DNA from: Opitutaceae bacterium
GTDB taxonomy: Bacteria; Verrucomicrobiota; Verrucomicrobiia; Opitutales; Opitutaceae
Direction: 5' to 3'
NCBI GenBank assembly: GCA_005786775.1
Contig: SYDD01000020.1
Coordinates: forward strand, 1-8,847
DNA: 8,847 bases
Under the pieces are notes generated by a model that made no database searches, was not told where the DNA came from, and saw only the letters and a list, made by a program, of their open reading frames with translations. Shown in pieces: positions 1-6,687 of this stretch. The position numbers and the translations under genes are program-made. Positions within the stretch are counted from its first letter, which is position 1; every line of letters starts with the position of its first letter.

Positions 1-583
1 CGGGCTTCATGATGACCTCCTCGTCGCTGAGGGCGGTCTGCGAGGCGGGGCACCAGTTCACCATCCGCTTGCCGCGGTAGATGTGCCCGCGCCGGAAGAG
101 CTCGACGAACACCGTCAGCACCGCGCGGGAATAGTGCGGGTCCATCGTGAACTGGGTGCGGTCCCAGTCGCAGGAGGCGCCGAGGCGCCGGAGCTGCTCG
201 AGAATGATGTTCCCCTTTTCATGGCGCCACGCCCAGACCTGCTCGAGGAACTTCTCCCGCCCGAAGTCGTGGCGGGTCTTGCGCTGCTTGCGGAGCTCGC
301 GCTCGACGACCGTCTGGGTGGCAATCCCGGCGTGGTCGGTGCCGGGCAGCCAGAGCGCAGAGTGGCCCTCGAGCCGGGCGCGGCGGATCAGGATATCCTG
401 GAGGGTGTTGTTGAGCACGTGGCCCATCGTGAGCACCCCGGTGACATTGGGGGGCGGGATGACGATGGTGTAGGGCTCGCGGCCCGGCTCGGAGTGCGCG
501 GCGAACTGGCGGGCCGCCAGCCAGCTGGCGTACCACTTACGCTCGACGTCGCGCGGTTCGTAGCTCTTGGAAATTTCGGGCAT
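1..583 (-). CDS. valS: Valyl-tRNA synthetase, N-terminal part (cut by window edge)
   Basis: This is the first 194 codons of a class I aminoacyl-tRNA synthetase that charges tRNA-Val with valine in the cytoplasm. The ATG is at 581-583 and the reading frame stays open to the window edge. Residues 43-55 read PPPNVTGVLTMGH, the nucleotide-binding HIGH-type signature, with TMGH in the place of HIGH. Further on, GTDHAGIATQ (81-90) and NWCPASQTALSDEEV (176-190) are typical ValRS segments of the Rossmann domain leading into the editing domain. The KMSKS loop, most of the editing domain and the C-terminal coiled coil lie outside the window. The gene points away from glnD, and the gap between them has no T-box-like leader that I can see. 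No Shine-Dalgarno sequence precedes the ATG. Identification is very secure; IleRS and LeuRS are excluded by the PPPNVTG and NWCP contexts. Confidence 0.97.
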   Translation of the reverse strand, partial: MPEISKSYEPRDVERKWYASWLAARQFAAHSEPGREPYTIVIPPPNVTGVLTMGHVLNNTLQDILIRRARLEGHSALWLPGTDHAGIATQTVVERELRKQRKTRHDFGREKFLEQVWAWRHEKGNIILEQLRRLGASCDWDRTQFTMDPHYSRAVLTVFVELFRRGHIYRGKRMVNWCPASQTALSDEEVIMKP

Positions 584-639
584 CGGCTCGGGGGGACGGT
601 GGGCTGGGGAGCCAACCGGCGGCGCGGAGGGGTGGCAAG

Positions 640-664
640 TGGTTTAAGCCCCGCCGGCGCAATC
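640..664. promoter_or_regulatory. GC-rich motif shared by both divergent gaps, copy A (valS/glnD)
   Basis: The plus strand reads TTTAAGCCCCGCCGGCGCAA followed by TCC. A closely similar string occurs at about 7998-8022 in the other divergent gap, with TTGAGCCCCGCC then GCGC and a downstream ATCC. The identical core is AGCCCCGCC. The position between two divergent genes in each case suggests a regulatory site, but the sequence is short and the DNA is GC-rich, so chance similarity is possible. No known binding protein is recognised. Confidence 0.25.
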
Positions 665-676
665 CGGCTTTGGACG

Positions 677-707
677 TTGAAAGCGCGGCCGAAGCCTGTC
701 CGATAAC
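677..707 (+). promoter_or_regulatory. Possible promoter for the glnD operon
   Basis: TTGAAA at 677-682 could be a -35 box and GATAAC at 702-707 a -10 box, with a 19-base spacer, which is longer than the ideal 17. If it is used, transcription would begin at about 713-715, at or beside the glnD ATG, giving a leaderless or nearly leaderless mRNA. This is pattern matching only, and the spacing is a weakness. Confidence 0.25.
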
Positions 708-714
708 AGGTCTT

Positions 715-3513
715 ATGCCCGAGAAGATCCCCGCACGCGCCGCCGCGCAGCTCGCTTTCCCTGGGGAAGTGCCGCTGACCGAGCGCGTCGCGGCCTGCCG
801 GGAATTCCTGCGCCAGGAGCAGGAGGGGCTTCGCGCGCGCCATGCCGCGGGTGGCGGCGGCCGGCAGATCTGCCGGGAGCGCTCGTGGATGATGGATGCC
901 CTCCTGGGTCACCTGTTTGACTACGCGCTGCGCACCTACGCGGGGCCGGGCGCCGGCTCCGCCCTGCCGGTGACGCTGGTGGCCCTGGGCGGCTACGGCC
1001 GGGAGGAGCTCTCGCCGTGGAGCGACGTCGACGTGATGTTCCTTTGCAGCCAGAAGATCGCGCGCAACGCCGCCCAGCCGCTGCGCGAGCACCTGTCCCA
1101 GCAGATCCTCTACCCGCTCTGGGACTGCGGGCTGAAGGTGGGTCACTCGACCCGCACCATCGACGAGGCGGTGGCCGAGGCTCGGCGCAACATGCAGACC
1201 AAGACCGCGCTGCTGGAGGCGCGCCGCATCGCGGGCTCGCAACAGCTCTTCGACACCTTCACGCAGGCCTACCGCGCTTATTACACCGGGGAGAACCCGA
1301 AGGACTACATCGCCGCCCGCCTGGATGACCAAGCCGGCCGTCGCGCGAAGTTCGCAGACACCGTCTTCAACCAAGAACCGGACCTCAAAAACGGCGTCGG
1401 CGGGCTGCGCGACTACCAGAGCACCGTCTGGATGGCGCGCGTGCGCCTTGACCTCACGCAGATCGAGGAGCTGGCCGACCTGAACTACGTGCGGAAGGAG
1501 GAAGTCGCGGACTTCCAGCGGGCGCATGACTTCCTGCTGCGGGTACGCAACGAGCTACACTTCATCAGCCCGCGGGCGACCGACGTCATGAGCCTCGATC
1601 AGCAGCCTCGTATCGCGGAGGCCCTGGGTTTCGCCGGCGCTGACCCGCTCGCCCAGATCGAGGCCTTCATGCAGGAGTACTACCGGGCCGCGCAGACCGT
1701 GTTTCGGGTCTCGAAGCTGGTCGAGGATCGGCTTGCCCTCAGCATCGGCCGCGGCGGCGGCGAACGCCGTTCCTTCAAGGATTCCCTGCTCGCTGCCCGA
1801 TTCCAACGCGCTCGGCTCCTCGACGGCTTTATCGTCCGGGGTCGGGAACTTGCCGCCGACAAACCGACGGTCTTCCAGGACGATCCAGCTCGCCTCATCC
1901 GGGTCTTTCGCCACAGCCAGACGCTTAACGCCCCGCCCGACCTACACCTGCGGGAGTTGATCCGCGACTCCTTGCCCCTGCTCACTCGCGAGGTGGCGGC
2001 CTCCGCCGACGCCACCGTCAGCTTCCGCGCGATCCTTGGCGAGGTCGGCGCCGTCGAGCCCGTACTCTCCCGGATGCACGAACTCGGGGTGCTGGGGCGC
2101 CTGGTACCCGAATTCGACGGGCTCACGTGCCTCGTCCAGCACGAGTACTACCACCGCTACACGGCGGACGTGCACACGCTCAGCGCGATCCGGGAACTTG
2201 ACCGCATCTTCACCGCGGCGGAACCGATCACCCTCAAGTACCGGGAGGCCCTGCACGAGACCAAGGACCCCGCCCTGCTCTACCTCACCCTGCTGCTGCA
2301 CGACATCGGCAAGGCGGAGGGCATCCGAGGTCACGCGGAGAGCGGCGTCCGCCTGGCCCTGCCGATCCTGGAGCGATTTGGAGTGGAACCAAATGACCGT
2401 GAACTGGTTGCATTCATTATTAAAAATCATCTGGTGATGGCACGGTTCTGGCAAAAGCGGGATGTAGATGACCCCGGGACTGCCGCCGCCTTCGCCGAGC
2501 TCGTGGGAGACGCCGAGCGTCTCCGTCACCTCTACGTCCACACCTTCTGCGACGCCCGGGGCACGGCCGCAGACCTCTGGAACAGCTACAAGGACACGCT
2601 GCATACCTCCCTCTTCCGCGCCACGCTGGACCGGCTCAAGCTCGGCCAAGAGGCGGACGCCACCCTGCTCCGCAAAAAAACCATGACGCAACAGCAGCTC
2701 ATCTCCCAGACCATCCCCGGCATCAGCGCCGACGAGATCACCGCCCATTTCGGCCTGCTGCCCGACCGCTACTTTGTCCATACGGACGCGGCCGAGATCG
2801 CGCTGCACCTGCAAATGGTCAACCGCCTCCTGCGCTCGATCACCACCGCAGACTCGGTCGGCTCGCTGCGGCCGGTCGTCGAATGGAAGGACGATCTCAA
2901 CCGCTCCCTCACCGTGGTGAACGTAGTGACATGGGACCGCGCGGGCCTGTTCTACAAGCTGGCCGGGGCGTTCAGTGTCGCCGGGCTAAACATTCTGGGC
3001 GCGAAAGTGATTTCGCGCACGGATCACATTGCGATCGATACCTTCCACGTGGTCGAGCCCGGCCTCGGTCCCGTGCAAAGCGCCCCGGCGCAAGAAAAAT
3101 TCGCTCGGATCACCGAGGAAGCCCTCGTGACGAACCGGGATCTCCTGCCCGACATCTTGGCTCAGGCGCGCAAGATCGCCGCCACCCGCTACCTGCAAGC
3201 CTCTTCCGGCGAGGCTCTCCAGAGTTCGTTTCCACAGACGGTCGACGTCTACCACGAGTTGTCGATGCAGCGCACCATCGTGGAGGTGCAGGCGCGAGAC
3301 CAGATCGGACTCCTCTACCGCCTCGCCAAGGCGATCTCGGACCACGGGTTCGACATCACCTTCGCCCGGATCGGGACCGAGCGCGGCGTGGCCATCGACA
3401 CGTTCTACATCGAGGGGGCGAACCACGAGCCCGTGGTGAGTCCGGAACGCCTGGAGGCCCTGCGGAGCTCGCTCAACGAGGTCATCGCTGCCCCGGTGAC
3501 GGCCAGTGCCTGA
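715..3513 (+). CDS. glnD: Bifunctional [protein-PII] uridylyltransferase / uridylyl-removing enzyme
   Basis: GlnD is the cytoplasmic glutamine sensor that uridylylates PII proteins when glutamine is low and removes UMP when it is high. From the ATG at 715 the protein has 932 residues, slightly longer than E. coli GlnD (about 890). Domains in order: a nucleotidyltransferase with GGYGREELSPWSDVD (about 92-106, carrying the metal-binding SDVD); the GlnD-specific stretch with KNGVGGLRD; an HD hydrolase domain with HRYTADVHTL and LLLHDIGK (His529-Asp530); and two C-terminal ACT domains (about 730-800 and 853-925), which in the family bind glutamine. All key motifs are intact, so both activities are expected. 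A TTG at 670 would add 15 residues with no family support, so the ATG is preferred; a weak AGG lies 4 bases before it. The stop overlaps the next gene's GTG. Bases 2371-2470 have much lower GC than their flanks. No glnB is in view. Confidence 0.97.
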   Translation: MPEKIPARAAAQLAFPGEVPLTERVAACREFLRQEQEGLRARHAAGGGGRQICRERSWMMDALLGHLFDYALRTYAGPGAGSALPVTLVALGGYGREELSPWSDVDVMFLCSQKIARNAAQPLREHLSQQILYPLWDCGLKVGHSTRTIDEAVAEARRNMQTKTALLEARRIAGSQQLFDTFTQAYRAYYTGENPKDYIAARLDDQAGRRAKFADTVFNQEPDLKNGVGGLRDYQSTVWMARVRLDLTQIEELADLNYVRKEEVADFQRAHDFLLRVRNELHFISPRATDVMSLDQQPRIAEALGFAGADPLAQIEAFMQEYYRAAQTVFRVSKLVEDRLALSIGRGGGERRSFKDSLLAARFQRARLLDGFIVRGRELAADKPTVFQDDPARLIRVFRHSQTLNAPPDLHLRELIRDSLPLLTREVAASADATVSFRAILGEVGAVEPVLSRMHELGVLGRLVPEFDGLTCLVQHEYYHRYTADVHTLSAIRELDRIFTAAEPITLKYREALHETKDPALLYLTLLLHDIGKAEGIRGHAESGVRLALPILERFGVEPNDRELVAFIIKNHLVMARFWQKRDVDDPGTAAAFAELVGDAERLRHLYVHTFCDARGTAADLWNSYKDTLHTSLFRATLDRLKLGQEADATLLRKKTMTQQQLISQTIPGISADEITAHFGLLPDRYFVHTDAAEIALHLQMVNRLLRSITTADSVGSLRPVVEWKDDLNRSLTVVNVVTWDRAGLFYKLAGAFSVAGLNILGAKVISRTDHIAIDTFHVVEPGLGPVQSAPAQEKFARITEEALVTNRDLLPDILAQARKIAATRYLQASSGEALQSSFPQTVDVYHELSMQRTIVEVQARDQIGLLYRLAKAISDHGFDITFARIGTERGVAIDTFYIEGANHEPVVSPERLEALRSSLNEVIAAPVTASA

Positions 3514-5245
3514 GCCTGCTGCAGGTCCAGCCGTCGACTCCGGCTCGCTTGACGCGCGCCGGCTGATCGCCCTGCACGCCATCGCGACGCTCGCCGGCCG
3601 TGAAGGCTCCCCGGAGGCTCTCCTGCAGTCCGTGCTGGACGTCTGCGTTCGGAGCTTTGCCGCCGATGCCGGCTCGATCGCGCTTTTCAATCCTGAGACC
3701 GCCACGCTCGAGATCGCCGCGCAACGAGGCGACTTCGGCAAGGCCGGCGGTCCGTACGCGCTCCCGACAGGGCACGGCGTGACCGGTTGGTGTGCCCAGA
3801 ATCGGCGACCACTGCTGGTCCCGGAGATTCGCGCCGAGCCCCGCTACATTGCAGCGCGCCCTCAGGCCCGCTGCGAGCTCGCCGCCCCGCTGCTGGACGG
3901 CGACTCGCTGATTGGTGTGATCGACCTCGAGAGCGACCGGCCCGGCGGTTTTCAGTCCGAGGATCTCCCACGCCTTGAGGAACTGGCTGCCGAGGCCGCG
4001 CGGGTTTTGGCGCTCCGCTGGCGCCAAGGCCACCTCGAGGCGAAAGCCCGGCAGCTGGAATCGCTGATCGCGGCTGGCCAGTCTCTGGTGGCACGGTTGG
4101 AGCCAGGCGACCTCTTTCATGCGTTCACGCGGGAGGCGCGACAGATGTTCCCCGATTCCGCGTGCGCGCTGTACCTGCACGATCCCGCGCTGGGCGTCCT
4201 CCGGCGCGCGTCGCTCGAGGGCGGGGTATGGGATCCGGCGGCCCCCGCGGAGGTGCCACTGAAGGACTGCCTCTGCGCGACCGTCATCCAGACGCGCCGT
4301 GCCGTCTGGTTCCCGGAGGTGGCCGACTTGGACCATGCTGAGCTGAGAGACTTGCCCCGCGAACCCGCTCGCGGCTCGCTGCTCGCCACCCCGTTGACCT
4401 TCGAGGGAGAGGTCGTCGGCGTGATGGCCGTGTTCAGCGGCCGACTCCATCGCTTTGATAACGACGAGAAGCGCCTCTGCGCGGCCTTCGCTACCCTTGG
4501 TGCAGTGGCGGTGCAGAACGCCCGCCTCTACTCCCGGGTGTTCCAGACTGAGGACGCACTCCGCCGCAATGAGCGGCTGACGACACTGGGCCTCCTCGCG
4601 GCAGAGATCGCGCACGAGATCCGCAATCCCCTTACCGTGATCAAACTGCTCTACCAGGGCAGCCTCCGGATCGACTACCCCGAGGGCGACCCCCGGCGCA
4701 CCGATCAACGGGTGATCGACGAGAAGTTGGTTCAGCTGGAGGCTATCGTCACCCGCGTCCTCGGCTTTGCGCAGGCACCGACCAACCTCCACTCCCGCTG
4801 GTCCCTTGGCGACGTCGTCGCGGACACGCTCGCATTGGTGCGGCTTAAGTTCGCGCAGCAAAAGGTCTCGGTGGAGTATCTCGCCCCGCCGCGCCCGCTC
4901 TTTGTCGAGGGCCACAAAGGGCAGTTGCAACAGGTACTGTTGAACCTGCTGCTGAATTCGGCGCAGGCGATGCCCGCCGGAGGCCGTATCACGCTGCGCG
5001 CGGACGCGGATCCGGCCGTCAGCGCCTCCGCTGCGACGCTCGACGTCGAGGACACGGGCGGCGGCGTCCCGGAGGCGTTGCGGGCGCGGATCTTTGACTC
5101 CTTCCTTTCCGGGCGTCCGGATGGGACGGGCCTTGGCCTCGCGATCGCCAAGCGCATCCTGCGCTCCCATCACGGGGACATCAACCTGCTGCGGACAGGG
5201 CCCGAGGGCACGACGATGCGGATCCGCCTGCCCCTCGCGCCGTGA
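3506..5245 (+). CDS. Soluble sensor histidine kinase with two GAF domains (NtrB-like transmitter)
   Basis: This 579-residue protein is a two-component sensor kinase with no membrane segment. GAF domain 1 spans about 17-168, followed by a charged linker that is probably helical, then GAF domain 2 at about 188-340. The dimerisation/phosphoacceptor domain has the H box AEIAHEIRNPLTVIK (His370). The ATPase domain has the N box LLNLLLNSAQA (Asn484), the G1 box DVEDTGGG (Asp516) and the G2 box GTGLGLAIAK (540-549), so the catalytic parts look complete. GAF domains bind small ligands or partner proteins; the ligand here is unknown. The start is the GTG at 3506, which overlaps the glnD stop by 8 bases; the next in-frame GTG (3632) would cut GAF 1. 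No response regulator lies in the window, so its partner is encoded elsewhere. The H-box style and the link to glnD make an NtrB-like nitrogen role attractive, but that is inference. Confidence 0.93.
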   Translation: MPEPAAGPAVDSGSLDARRLIALHAIATLAGREGSPEALLQSVLDVCVRSFAADAGSIALFNPETATLEIAAQRGDFGKAGGPYALPTGHGVTGWCAQNRRPLLVPEIRAEPRYIAARPQARCELAAPLLDGDSLIGVIDLESDRPGGFQSEDLPRLEELAAEAARVLALRWRQGHLEAKARQLESLIAAGQSLVARLEPGDLFHAFTREARQMFPDSACALYLHDPALGVLRRASLEGGVWDPAAPAEVPLKDCLCATVIQTRRAVWFPEVADLDHAELRDLPREPARGSLLATPLTFEGEVVGVMAVFSGRLHRFDNDEKRLCAAFATLGAVAVQNARLYSRVFQTEDALRRNERLTTLGLLAAEIAHEIRNPLTVIKLLYQGSLRIDYPEGDPRRTDQRVIDEKLVQLEAIVTRVLGFAQAPTNLHSRWSLGDVVADTLALVRLKFAQQKVSVEYLAPPRPLFVEGHKGQLQQVLLNLLLNSAQAMPAGGRITLRADADPAVSASAATLDVEDTGGGVPEALRARIFDSFLSGRPDGTGLGLAIAKRILRSHHGDINLLRTGPEGTTMRIRLPLAP

Positions 5246-5499
5246 ATCCAACCTTAACCCCGGAGGCCCGCCGTCGCCGGCTCGGCCGCCAACTATTTTG
5301 GCTGGGGCTCGGCCTCGTCCTCGCGGGACTAGCGTTGCTGTTCCTAGGGCGCCCGGTGCCCCTACCGGCCCGGGTGCTCACGGGCGCGGTGGACGTGATC
5401 GCGGGCGCGGTGCTCCTTTTGGTCTGGAACCAGAAGTTCCGGGAGCGCGATCCCCTCGCGAGCCGGCGGGTCAGCGGCGGGCCGCCGGCGTCACGTTGA
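5242..5499 (+). CDS. Small two-helix membrane protein of unknown function
   Basis: This 85-residue protein is not recognised as a named family. It begins with a GTG whose last two bases are part of the kinase's TGA (GTGA overlap), a classic translational-coupling arrangement, which is the main argument that it is real. Residues 1-17 are polar with an Arg-rich stretch (ARRRRLGR). Two hydrophobic helices follow at about 18-36 and 45-62, joined by a short proline-containing turn (GRPVPLPAR). The tail is charged (KFRERDP) and probably cytoplasmic, so a hairpin with both ends inside is likely. No signal peptidase site or lipobox is seen. It could be a membrane partner of the upstream kinase or simply a co-transcribed gene; the sequence does not decide. 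The 3' end overlaps the convergent decarboxylase gene by 29 bases. Confidence 0.7.
   Translation: MNPTLTPEARRRRLGRQLFWLGLGLVLAGLALLFLGRPVPLPARVLTGAVDVIAGAVLLLVWNQKFRERDPLASRRVSGGPPASR
5462..5489. terminator. GC-rich hairpin between convergent genes, possible two-way terminator
   Basis: GCCGGCGG (5462-5469) and CCGCCGGC (5482-5489) are perfect 8-base arms around a 12-base loop. The decarboxylase stop codon (5471-5473) lies in the loop, and the small membrane-protein gene ends 8 bases beyond the right arm. Neither side carries a run of T, so this is not a canonical intrinsic terminator. Its place between convergent genes still fits a transcription-end or 3'-end-protecting hairpin. A weaker hairpin, CACGT-TG-ACGTG (5492-5503), follows at once. 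Confidence 0.4.
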
Positions 5500-6622
5500 C
5501 GTGCAAGACCGGCGCGGGCGGGAAGCCGTTGAACCACGTCGCGGACGCATTGCTGTAGGCACCGATATTTTCGGCGTAGACCAGATCGTCTAATTCGAGC
5601 GCGGGGAGCTCCTCGGAGAGCGAGAGCACATCCAGACCGTCGCAGGTCTGGCCAAACACCGCGCAGATCTCCTTGGGCCCCTTCCGGAACGATTGGAGCG
5701 GGTACTTGCAGTGGTCAAAGATGATGCCCGAGAACGTATGGTAGACGCTGTCGTCGATGTAGTAGCAGGGCTTGCCGTCCCGGCGCGCCTTGCCGATGAC
5801 ACTCGCGACCGACATCGCAGCGTTGGCCACCATGTAACGCCCCGGCTCGGCGATGATTTCGACATCCCGCGGGAAGAGCCGGTCGATCTCGGCATTGATC
5901 TTTCGGGCGAGCAGCTCGATGGGTGGCACGTCGCGGTGGTAAGGCGCGGGGAAGCCGCCGCCGATGTCGAGAATCTTCATTGGATGGCCGCGGGAACGCG
6001 CCTCCGCCATCACGGCCGCCGCGAGATTCAAGGACTGGACGTAGTTCTCGAAATTGCAGCACTGGCTGCCGACATGGAAACTGACGCCCTCCGCCACTAG
6101 GCCGAGATCGGCAGCCGCGACCAGCAAGTCGACCGCCTCCGCGGCCTCGCAGCCGAACTTCGAGGAGAGCTCCACGACCGAGCCGGTGTTGGGCACCCGC
6201 AGACGCAGCACCACACCCGCGTTCGGGGCGTACTGGCGGATCTTCCGTAGCTCCGTGAGGTTATCGAAAGTGACCAGCGGCTTGTAGCGGTTCAGGGCCT
6301 CCAGCGTCTGCCGCGGCTTGGTCGGGTTCGCGTAGATGATCTTATCCCAGATAAACTGCTGGCGCTCCCGCGCCGGCAACTTCCGGATGTTCTCGTACAC
6401 GAGCATGAACTCCGGGAGCGAAGCGACGTCGAAGCTGGCGCCGGCCCGGTACAGCGTGCGGATGATCTCTGGCTCCGCATTGGCCTTCACGGCATAGTAG
6501 GCCTGCACCTTCGGGAAATGCTTCCGGAAGGCGGCGTAGTTGCGGCGGATTACGGCGTGGTCGATGACCACGAGGGGGGTGCCGTGCCGACGGGCAAGGG
6601 TCTGGAGCTGGCGTGGATTCAC
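5471..6622 (-). CDS. Ornithine decarboxylase, eukaryote-like fold-III PLP type
   Basis: This 383-residue enzyme makes putrescine from L-ornithine using pyridoxal phosphate. It belongs to the alanine-racemase-fold (group IV) decarboxylases, not to the large SpeC type. Visible key residues: the PLP lysine in YYAVKAN (Lys46), FHVGSQ (His183), the phosphate-binding DIGGGFP (219-225), EPGR (259-262), FDH (Asp303), and GQTCDGLDV with Cys327-Asp328, then GAYSNAS (Tyr356). The Asp303 and Cys327-Asp328 pair matches the ornithine-binding residues of eukaryotic ODC. This favours ornithine over diaminopimelate or carboxynorspermidine, though some lysine activity (L/ODC) cannot be excluded. Length is normal for the family. 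The start is GTG at 6622 with no Shine-Dalgarno sequence; no nearby ATG fits. It lies 55 bases downstream of the deoxyhypusine-synthase-like gene on the same strand and is probably co-transcribed with it, which suits a supply-then-condense pathway. Its 3' end overlaps the convergent small membrane-protein gene. Confidence 0.92.
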   Translation of the reverse strand: MNPRQLQTLARRHGTPLVVIDHAVIRRNYAAFRKHFPKVQAYYAVKANAEPEIIRTLYRAGASFDVASLPEFMLVYENIRKLPARERQQFIWDKIIYANPTKPRQTLEALNRYKPLVTFDNLTELRKIRQYAPNAGVVLRLRVPNTGSVVELSSKFGCEAAEAVDLLVAAADLGLVAEGVSFHVGSQCCNFENYVQSLNLAAAVMAEARSRGHPMKILDIGGGFPAPYHRDVPPIELLARKINAEIDRLFPRDVEIIAEPGRYMVANAAMSVASVIGKARRDGKPCYYIDDSVYHTFSGIIFDHCKYPLQSFRKGPKEICAVFGQTCDGLDVLSLSEELPALELDDLVYAENIGAYSNASATWFNGFPPAPVLHVNVTPAARR

Positions 6623-6670
6623 GGAGGGAACCGGTCCAATCGTAAGTGGCCCGCGGGGGGATATCGCCGG

Positions 6671-6687
6671 CCTACGCTCAGCGTAGG
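6671..6687 (-). repeat. Perfect hairpin with the stop codon as its loop
   Basis: On the minus strand CCTACGC-TGA-GCGTAGG forms a 7-base perfect stem with a 3-base loop, and the loop is exactly the TGA of the deoxyhypusine-synthase-like gene. No T-run follows, and the decarboxylase GTG starts 48 bases beyond the hairpin. A full terminator is therefore unlikely; an mRNA-stability or processing element between two operon genes is more plausible. Confidence 0.5.

Noticed and set aside
83..706. 207-codon plus-strand open frame at the left end
   Set aside because: It lies opposite valS, whose frame carries the synthetase motifs; the plus frame gives low-complexity sequence.
388..1527. 379-codon minus-strand open frame crossing the valS/glnD gap
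   Set aside because: It runs over the start of valS in another frame and opposite the conserved nucleotidyltransferase domain of glnD. No family features are seen.
2401..2450. Promoter-like A/T-rich string within glnD (TTGCAT, TATTAA)
   Set aside because: The boxes are not correctly spaced on either strand, and no downstream gene start would use them.
1942..2814. 290-codon minus-strand open frame opposite the middle of glnD
   Set aside because: It is an antisense shadow of the HD domain with no recognisable motif; the low-GC island is fully explained in the glnD frame.
4265..4276. Asp-Cys-Leu-Cys in GAF domain 2 as a possible metal or redox site
   Set aside because: A cysteine at this place is common in ordinary GAF domains and no further ligand set is visible.
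3482..5251. Long open frame of 589 codons on the minus strand opposite the kinase gene
   Set aside because: It has no recognisable domain, is rich in Arg, Gly and Ala as expected of an antisense frame in GC-rich DNA, and lies opposite a kinase with all catalytic boxes.
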